Source: Blasia pusilla
Lineage: Eukaryota; Marchantiophyta; Marchantiopsida; Blasiales
Reading direction: 5' to 3'
Assembly (NCBI GenBank): GCA_050084515.1
Contig: CM114273.1
Coordinates: forward strand, 19,530,001 to 19,594,000
Length of the DNA: 64,000 bases
Positions 57,346 to 64,000 of this stretch are shown here, piece by piece. How positions within the stretch are numbered: position 1 is the first letter of the stretch; the number at the start of each line of letters is the position of its first letter. The position numbers were made by a program, and so were the translations under genes. Below the pieces are notes generated by a model. That model was not told the DNA's origin and did no database searches. It saw only the letters and a program-made list of their open reading frames with translations.

Positions 57346-59457
57346 TAGTATAAGGGCAAGGATCAACTTGATCATTCTATATCTTCAAGATTTATAATAT
57401 AGTTAAATGATTGAGTCACATTATATATTCTTACAAGATGAAGAGAAAAAACCTTGCAAGTCCTTATAGGGATTGTAATTAATTTTTTTAATTGAGATGA
57501 GAGGATGAAGGCAAGTTTATCTTTGGAAATTTTGGTAGCTTTCTACGACAACATAGCTTAAGAAGGAAAATTGCTTACAATTTACATCCAATATAATTGA
57601 AGTAGTAGAAATGAAGAATCAATATAGATAGTCTAGACATTGAGAAATACTCTAAATGAGAAGAATATGCCTAAGATTTATAAGGAAAAAGTACTTGCAT
57701 CAATATATCACATATATTTGATTAATACACCAATAAATAAATAACGAAGTTTCTTCCCTTCTCCAACCGCTACTCTTGAAATCATATAAGTCTCATGACG
57801 ATCTTAGGTCTAGGGGGTCCCTTATAGTGGATAAAGAACTTGAACCTAATTCTCTCAAGGTTAATAATATTATCGATTTATCTTTAGAGCGTAGAATTAT
57901 AAATAAATAAACTAATTATGAAGATGCAATGGATAATGCAATGTGGAATAATGTTGAAGTAAATCCCATACTCCTTTGAGATGAGGATATATATGTTGTG
58001 TCATTGTATGGTCGATTTAAGTATGATTAGAAAAATAATAGGATATATATTTGGAGAAATGATATGCAAGTATTTTCTAGAGGCTCAGGATAGAAGATAC
58101 ACCACGAAAGATGGTTTGGGTGGTTGAAATTCCACAAAGGAAGAGATATATATATATACCTCTCAAAGTCATTATACTATTGTTGGCAACATGCCTCTCA
58201 CATAGTAAACACCTCTCTCTACGACACGTGTATTTTAGAGTGAAGCACGTTTTGATACATATTACGCTAGGAGTTTCCTTTCACATAAATTCAAATTCGT
58301 GTCCTTGCTTTTGGGCACCCCTCTAAGCCACGTGCATTGCCTATGCATTTTCAAGTCAACTATATATACAAGTGTACTCTTCTATCCCTATGTGTTGGAA
58401 ATCCTTTCCTATCAAAATAAAAATTGAAGAGATTCCAAATAACTAGGAAGGTGAAAGAATCATTGTCTTGTAATAATACAAAGCAAATGAGAGAAGATAG
58501 GATTTAGAAGCTCACCTTTGGGTTTGCTAATTCGACTAACCAAAATTTTGGATAATTGACTTCAACCTCGCATCTGTTGATATAAGGGGACTAATGAGCA
58601 GTTAATCGATTTATATTATCGAATGTATATTATTACAACAATACCCATAAGTAATAAAAAATCTGTTTATTTCATAAGTTTTTAAGTATTGCACCAAAGA
58701 TAAGCTCATTAAAGTTTTTGAAGGACTCACAAAAAGTGTGCACATAACTTAAAGGATTTGTGGAGGGTTCTAGATGTTATGTTGTAAAATTTACAATTAA
58801 AACCTTGGTAATTACATACATACTCGTGCGATTATATTGATATATCATTATAAATCTAAAAATTATATCCCCAAAAGGATATAAGGAAAAAATATTTATA
58901 TTATTAAGGGAAGAGTACTTTTTGGCTCCTCAACAAAATTTTGGGCTAGTATTTGCTTCCAAGTATCTCCAAGGTAGGGCAAGAAAAGTAAAGTAAGCTT
59001 TAATTATTATATATCTTAATTTTAAGGGAAACTTATAGAAGTATTTATAATATATTTTCATAATCCATCTATATCTATTATATTAACAAAACGTGTCTTC
59101 TCATGATAACACACCCATTAAATGATACATTTCAATAACTTCAAAATAAACGGGCTAAAATATAAATAAATACATTCTTCTTAAGGAAAAGTTTGGAATA
59201 CTTAGAAGAAATATAATTCATTAGGAGATAATTTAAGAAGGAATAAGAGAGAGTTTTTTCTAAGTTAAGGTATAGGGATTAACGTTTACTTTTTCAACAA
59301 TTAGGGTTGAAGGATTGGAAGTCCTTAATTTTTTTTTGGAATGAATAGATGAGGATGGGATACTGGAATGAAGAGGTGCAAAAGAAAATTAAGGAGATGT
59401 AAAAAAAAAAAGAGGTTGGGATTAATTTTTTTTTGTTGCATTGCATGGACATACTAA
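57346..59457. other. AT-rich intergenic DNA
   Basis: It is among the most AT-rich parts of the window. At 59087 a sequence A|TCTATATCTATTATATTA resembles a Helitron 5' end, with no matching 3' end found. The frame at 58111-58326 (71 codons) shows nothing known. Confidence 0.4.
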
Positions 59458-59657
59458 TCTATATAATTCAAAGAGGATGGGATTGGAGGAACCCTTCCAC
59501 TTGTGTTGACATGTGTACTTTATGCCCTCCTCACGTATTGACACGTGTAATTTTTAACAGAAGATCTAACAAGAGGAGCTAGCAGGTAATAGATTTAATG
59601 GATGTCTTTCCTACGTGGTGATTTTTTCAACTGTGCATAGCACGAGCAGGATGCTAG
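59458..59657 (+). mobile_element. mini-Helitron candidate, 200 bp
   Basis: The start is A|TCTATATAATTCAAAGAGG. The end is a small hairpin GTGC-ATA-GCAC (59633-59643), then about 10 bases and CTAG|T. The rule A before TC and T after CTAG holds. The stem is shorter than in the two copies at 38-41 kb. A TCTATATAATAATAGGA start also lies on the minus strand at about 59873, which could be a separate, partial element. Confidence 0.6.
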
Positions 59658-59944
59658 TTGGTTATTAATATTCCGACTTCACGAGAGAAGTAAACTAATT
59701 TACGAGCGTTACATATCCTTGGGGCTGTTCTCATTTTTCTTGCTTGAATTTTCTTCTTTGATCAGATTTTTTTTCCAATTTAAACTAGAGTATTTGTAAA
59801 TGAAAATAAACCAATTAAGATTATCACTCAAAACCAAGAAATAATCCGAAAGGGAAAATCCTATTATTATATAGATTAGATTGGAGAAGGAAAATATAAG
59901 TCCAGACTACAAATTTTTAGGGTGACCGAATTGATTTTTGTGTT

Positions 59945-60372
59945 TGTCACGTCCCTTAGGATAGATCGGTGAGATCTAGTAGAGCGCTTTCGTGAGTAGC
60001 GGAGGACAGGCTCAGTAGGTCAAGGATGGCCTACTGAGGCCTCGGGAAACTTAAGAGAGCAGGTTTCCCCTTCGTTTCGGCTCATTTGGAGCCATATTGA
60101 GGAATTTACTATTTTAGGTAAGTATCATTCTTAGAATGAGATTTTAGGTAAGTACCATTTTGAGCATGGTTTGACATGAGAGAGAGTGCACACCTTTGAG
60201 AGCTATGGTGTGAGATGGTGTGGAGAGAGATTGGATCTTACTTTATTGGAGATATTTTGGTACTTCTTGTGTCGTTGTTTGGATGTCATGAGTTAGCATG
60301 GGATCGTGCGTGTTTGTGTGTATGTTCGGTGACAACGATGTATGTTGTGTAGCGATGTGTATGCGCATGACA
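59945..60372 (+). repeat. LTR1 solo LTR (copy e), internally deleted
   Basis: It begins TGTCACGTCCCTTAGGATAG and ends GTATGCGCATGACA, 428 bp versus about 630 bp in full copies, because the middle (around the GAGCATAGG...CTCTCATTA stretch) is missing. TGTT at 59941-59944 and at 60373-60376 is an exact 4-bp target duplication. Confidence 0.9.
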
Positions 60373-60754
60373 TGTTAGCATGCATTGATTTGGCGTAGAA
60401 ATCCTTATGGTCACGCGGATGAGAGGGTTTCCCGATGCCCATGAGAGGCAACCCTTAGGGTCATTCAAACCACCGCCATTGGGAACAAAACAAGCCCACA
60501 AATTTTGACCTAAAAGTTGTGCATATGGAAACACATGTAAGGGGAAGGATGAAAAGATACGAAGGTTATAGTGGAAGCACAGGAAGACTAAGGCTTGGCT
60601 AGAGCACTAAGGCATGAATGGAAAGGAAGACACTTGTTCCCCTTGTGAGTATTTGTTCACGTATACAAACTCAAGTTTTGGGACCTCATGATATGGAGAG
60701 TTTGTCCATTAGTCCTCTTTGTCCTAATCTCCTCCATGTTAAAAAAAAAATAGG

Positions 60755-61030
60755 GGGTGTCAAAGACCGGATTATCCGGGATTTTAGGTTTCTCCGGATC
60801 TCTCTACCCGTGGCTTCGCCATATTGCAAACGGGCAACTCTCCAACTTCCCGCTTTGTCGGTCCCGGGAAGGCCGTTTTGTTTTCTTCCCAAGTACTTTA
60901 CTTGGAATCAGGGATTCGGCTATTGTAAAGCTCCCGCCCCTCCCCTTCCGGAAGTAGTTGGATGGCTTTTCGGTCATATCCCCTTAATCCGGGCGATTCC
61001 AGATAGGCGATCTTTGAAACCCCTATTAAA
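60755..61030. other. possible nuclear copy of mitochondrial DNA
   Basis: This block is GC-richer than its flanks and reads like plant mitochondrial non-coding or intron sequence, with phrases such as TCCGGATCTCTCTACCCGTG, CCCGCTTTGTCGGTCCCGGG, CCGCCCCTCCCCTTCCGGAAG broken by GTAGTTGG, and GATCTTTGAAACCCCTA. A run of A at 60738-60748 lies just before it. It is a judgement by style, not by a match. A frame through it (60618-61037, 139 codons) is probably accidental. Confidence 0.4.
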
Positions 61031-61084
61031 CATGTAATTCTATAATTCATCCTGAACTCATGAGTCAACTAACTCAACCAAGGA

Positions 61085-61549
61085 TTAAGAAATGACCGAG
61101 GATGACCAGGCTCATTGCATGGTCCTACGGTGGCTCTACAACTCAATGCGACCCGCTATGGAAGCCGGCCCGGAATTTATCAGCAGCAGCTGTAAACGCT
61201 TTTATTTCGACAGCCGTCGTCTTCCTGACGGCGTCCGCTTTGAGTCGTGCTTACTCGTACGCATGTACTTCCACTTTACGACTCCACCAAAATGTCCATG
61301 TCCTCCGCCCGGCCGCCGGTAAAAAGACAAAAGGGTGCGCATCTTCCGTTCCGTTCCGTTCCGTTCTGTCCCGGCTGCGCTCGCTGCGTCTACGACCAAA
61401 CACTCCGTCTCTCTGAGCGGACAGAGTGCCGTCCACCTTAGGAGCAGAGAAGAGGAGGGGCGGAGCAGATCGGATTGAATGCTTGTTTTCCCTCAGATCG
61501 AAGCTCACTTGCGGTGAGAGAATCGGAAGCTGCCTTGAGTGACACAAAG
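61085..61549 (+). promoter_or_regulatory. calreticulin upstream region and probable 5' UTR
   Basis: GC-rich DNA with many CG dinucleotides precedes the start codon, unlike the AT-rich and transposon DNA to the left. It includes a TTCCG pentamer repeat (61347-61365). I could not identify a TATA box or a complete ER-stress element (CCAAT-N9-CCACG). The transcription start is therefore not placed. Confidence 0.5.
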
Positions 61550-63994
61550 ATGAGCGCTACGGCGCTGCGGCGAGTGCTTCTACCGCTCCTTTACTTGTGT
61601 GTTTTCGCATCCGCAGAGGTCATTTTCGAAGAGCGCTTCGAAGGTGAGGATGGAGCTTTGTCTCATTTTATGAAGAATAGATTTTTAAAAATAAAATTTT
61701 AAGTGATTCTTTGTCGGGTTGTTTCATCCTTCCTCCGAAAGGGTTGGTGTGAGTGCACCTTTGCAAGTGAAAGAGCAAATGAGAGGGTGCGTGCGGGAAT
61801 AGAGAATTGCGCTGGGGTTTATGAGTTTTAAGGGGGGTGTTAGGCTCGTGTGAATTGGTGCTTGATCATCCGGAGCTGGTGAAAGATCACTGGAGTTCAT
61901 GTAGGGGCTTTTCACATTCAAGAATGCCTGGAAAATGCTGCCATTAATCTGATCGGGATGATAGTGGTTCACTGTATTGCCTTCACATGTGAGTCGTGTC
62001 CTCCTGAAGGTCTCAGAGAGTTGCGGGAACTCGATATTCTTGGCGCATCATGACCACGGGGATCTGTCGTGATGGTGTTCAAATTTTAATATATGGTCGT
62101 TTTGGTCAACGTAATTTGAAGATGTTCGCTGATACCATCGGACCGATCGAGCTGGTCCGAAGTGTTGCCTCCAGAGCCAGAAAACTGCATACTGTAGATA
62201 TTGAATGCACTATTCTCGATGATGAGAAATCCTGAAGTTTGCGACGAGCTCTCTGATCTAGGACGCATTCTTTTAAATTGGCCACGCTCTCGCATATTGT
62301 TCCATTCTTTGCAGCGTTGATTCGACGCAGTGATGAGCCCGGTCCTCCTCAATGGTAGGCTCCGGAGCTCACATACTCAGTCCTAGTTCCTCCACTGTTG
62401 GCGGCCCGTAAGCGTGAGGTTGATTCTGATGACATTATGGCTGTTGGGGGAGAGATGTGCTGTACTATAATTGCCTATCCATGAATCTAGGTGGGCGTTT
62501 TCCTGATTATTCGTTCGCTCGAGACATGGTTATCGTATTGAGCATCGGATCTTGAGCGGGACAAGCCATTAGGGACGTTGCCCTGATCTCGTGGGCAAAC
62601 ACGTCTCTTGTAGAACTCTTTAAACACTCTTATTGCGTTAGCTCGTGATCATTCCACTTATAAATTGTAAAATCCAGAGTGTCTTGTAGCTTTGTCTGCG
62701 TCAGCTTGGGGTAACCCATGAATTTTTACCGATGTTGGTTGTGATTGTAGATGGATGGGAGAGTCGTTGGGTGAAATCCGAGTGGAAAAAGGATGCAGGA
62801 CTATCCGGAAATTGGGTGCACACTGCTGGCAAGTGGTACGGAGATGATACGGATAAAGGTGAGTGATTACTGTCATTGCTCTAGTATGGACGCAATTTGT
62901 AGTCGCGTTTTCGGACCAGCTAAAATCCCATTATGGCACATGCAGGTATACAAACCAGTCCAGATGCCCGGTTCTTTGCCATTTCAGCGAAGTTTCCTGA
63001 ATTCAGCAACAAGGGCAGGACGCTTGTACTACAATACTCGGTCAAACACGAGCAGAAGATTGAGTGTGGTGGTGGATACGTGAAACTTATGAGTGGTTAC
63101 GTGAACCAGAAGAAGTTCAGTGGGGATACTCCATACAGGTAGTACGTCTGATATTTTCTTGTGCAGCTGTCCTGGTGTGTGTTTTAAGAAACTTCCAAAT
63201 TTCTGATGGCCGAGTGTGTGGCAGCATCATGTTTGGACCAGACATCTGTGGAACTCAAACTAAAAAGCTGCACGCCATCATACAATACAAGGGCCAAAAT
63301 TATCCCATCAAGAAGACAGTTCCTTGTGAAACGGACCAACTCACCCATGTATACACTTTCATCATCAGACCAGATGCCTCTTATAGCATTCTGGTTGATA
63401 ATCGAGAAAGAGAATCTGGAAGTTTGTACAATGATTGGGAGATTCTACCTCCCCGAAAGCTCAAGGATACCAAAGCCAAGAAGGTACAGTAATTTTTGCC
63501 CCCGCTGTGGGCTTGATTACACAGTGAACCAATAAGTCCATGAGCTTCTCTTGTGACCAGAGGACTTCTAAGTGGCCTTGTACTTGAATTGATATGTCAT
63601 TATCAGCTGCTTTTAAAATTGAGGATAAAACTTCCAATAGTGCTCTCACCTATGCCTTCTATGGTTTATTCTCACAAGGAGAATCCCGTGGTTTCCTACA
63701 ACTTGCAGCCTGCTGATTGGGATGACAGAGAGTACATTCCTGATCCAGATGACACAAAGCCAGAGGCAAGTGAAAGAGAAAACATTTCCAGTAACCATCA
63801 TCAAGGTTTTCTGAGTCTTTGATTAGTATGGGGTTTGTCCCTGAGGTGGTGTTGCATTTATGCAACTGTGTTTTATTTGTTTTCTGTGAGAGAATGGACT
63901 TTGTGTGCCTTTTCTTCTCTCAATTTCTGCTGCTTTCTGTGTACAGGATTGGGATGCCATCCCTGCAGAAATTCCCGACCCTAAATCTAAAAAG
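61550..63994 (+). CDS. CRT: calreticulin, 5' part (six exons visible, gene continues beyond the window)
   Basis: Calreticulin is an ER-lumen Ca2+-binding lectin chaperone. Exons are 61550-61643, 62751-62858, 62946-63138, 63225-63483, 63709-63765 and 63947-63994, together 253 codons with matching phases. Introns 1-4 are GT-AG and intron 5 is GC-AG. Residues 1-22 are a signal peptide ([16 protein letters not shown]). The N-domain holds both family signatures, [16 protein letters not shown] (101-116) and IMFGPDICG (133-141), with the Cys108-Cys140 pair and Cys166. The P-domain starts with [17 protein letters not shown] and EIPDPKSKK. The rest of the P-domain, the acidic C-domain and an HDEL/KDEL-type signal should lie to the right. 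Residue 126 is Ser where FGGDTPY is usual. The start codon is the first ATG that gives the signal peptide. Confidence 0.96.
61644..62750 (+). other. calreticulin intron 1 (1.1 kb)
   Basis: Donor AAG|GTGAGG at 61644 and acceptor TTGTGATTGTAG before 62751. Intron 1 is by far the longest visible. It interrupts the codon for the first Asp after EERFE (phase 1). No other gene is recognised in it, only short unsupported frames. Confidence 0.85.
63766..63946 (+). other. calreticulin intron 5 with GC-AG boundaries
   Basis: The exon ends CCAGAG|GCAAGT and the next starts after TGTGTACAG|GATTGG. This keeps the reading frame (TKPE then DWDAIPAEI). No usable GT donor at that point would preserve the family text. 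GC-AG introns are a minor class in plants, and the AG|GCAAGT context is the typical strong form. Confidence 0.85.
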
Positions 63995-64000
63995 GTCAGT

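Noticed and set aside
61085-61549. ER-stress promoter elements of calreticulin
   Set aside because: I found no complete CCAAT-N9-CCACG or clear TATA box, so none is claimed.

Overview
This window is nuclear DNA of a land plant. The evidence is a calreticulin gene with spliceosomal introns of plant size, plant-type transposon families (Ty1/copia, Ty3/gypsy, LINE, CACTA, PIF/Harbinger-type, Helitron), an EDM2-like PHD gene fragment and no bacterial gene organisation. One ordinary gene in 64 kb among layers of decayed elements suggests a large, repeat-rich genome. The calreticulin P-domain wording does not look like the angiosperm versions I know, so a bryophyte, lycophyte or fern is possible; that is a weak inference. 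I see no CRISPR array, no operon and no tRNA or rRNA gene.

Layout. 0-6 kb: a LINE tail remnant, two long (CT/GA)n microsatellites, and a complex of direct and inverted repeats. 6.1-13 kb: a heavily decayed Ty3/gypsy element (gypsy-1) followed by a second LTR family (LTR2). 13.8-14.3 kb: a DDE_4 (PIF/Harbinger-type) transposase fragment on the minus strand. 16.4-18.5 kb: broken gene fragments encoding EDM2-like PHD fingers and a BRCT-like domain. 18.9-25.5 kb: a CACTA (En/Spm) element with decayed copies of both its usual genes. 26.2-32.3 kb: a second, better preserved gypsy element (gypsy-2), whose integrase ends in a canonical PHD finger. 33-36 kb: unassigned reading frames, one with a strongly acidic tail. 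36.9-37.4 kb: a 52-bp minisatellite. 38.3-41.4 kb: two Helitron-like elements with recognisable ends. 43.4-55.7 kb: a stack of nested insertions. 57-60.4 kb: an LTR2 fragment, a 200-bp mini-Helitron and a solo LTR. 60.75-61.03 kb: a block that looks like mitochondrial DNA. 61.55 kb to the right edge: the 5' part of a calreticulin gene on the plus strand, with six exons visible.

Insertion order can be read from target-site duplications. A copia element (copia-2, plus strand) was hit by an LTR1 solo LTR, and the GA microsatellite inside that LTR was then hit by a LINE. Next to it another LTR1 solo LTR was hit by a minus-strand copia (copia-1). LTR1 is probably the LTR of gypsy-2, because LTR1 sequence lies on both sides of gypsy-2. 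Three LTR1 copies carry clean 4-bp target duplications.

Most open frames here are shadows, or decayed transposon genes joined across stops and frameshifts. Calreticulin is the only gene I would expect to make a normal cellular protein. All family calls come from reading motifs by eye; no search was run.
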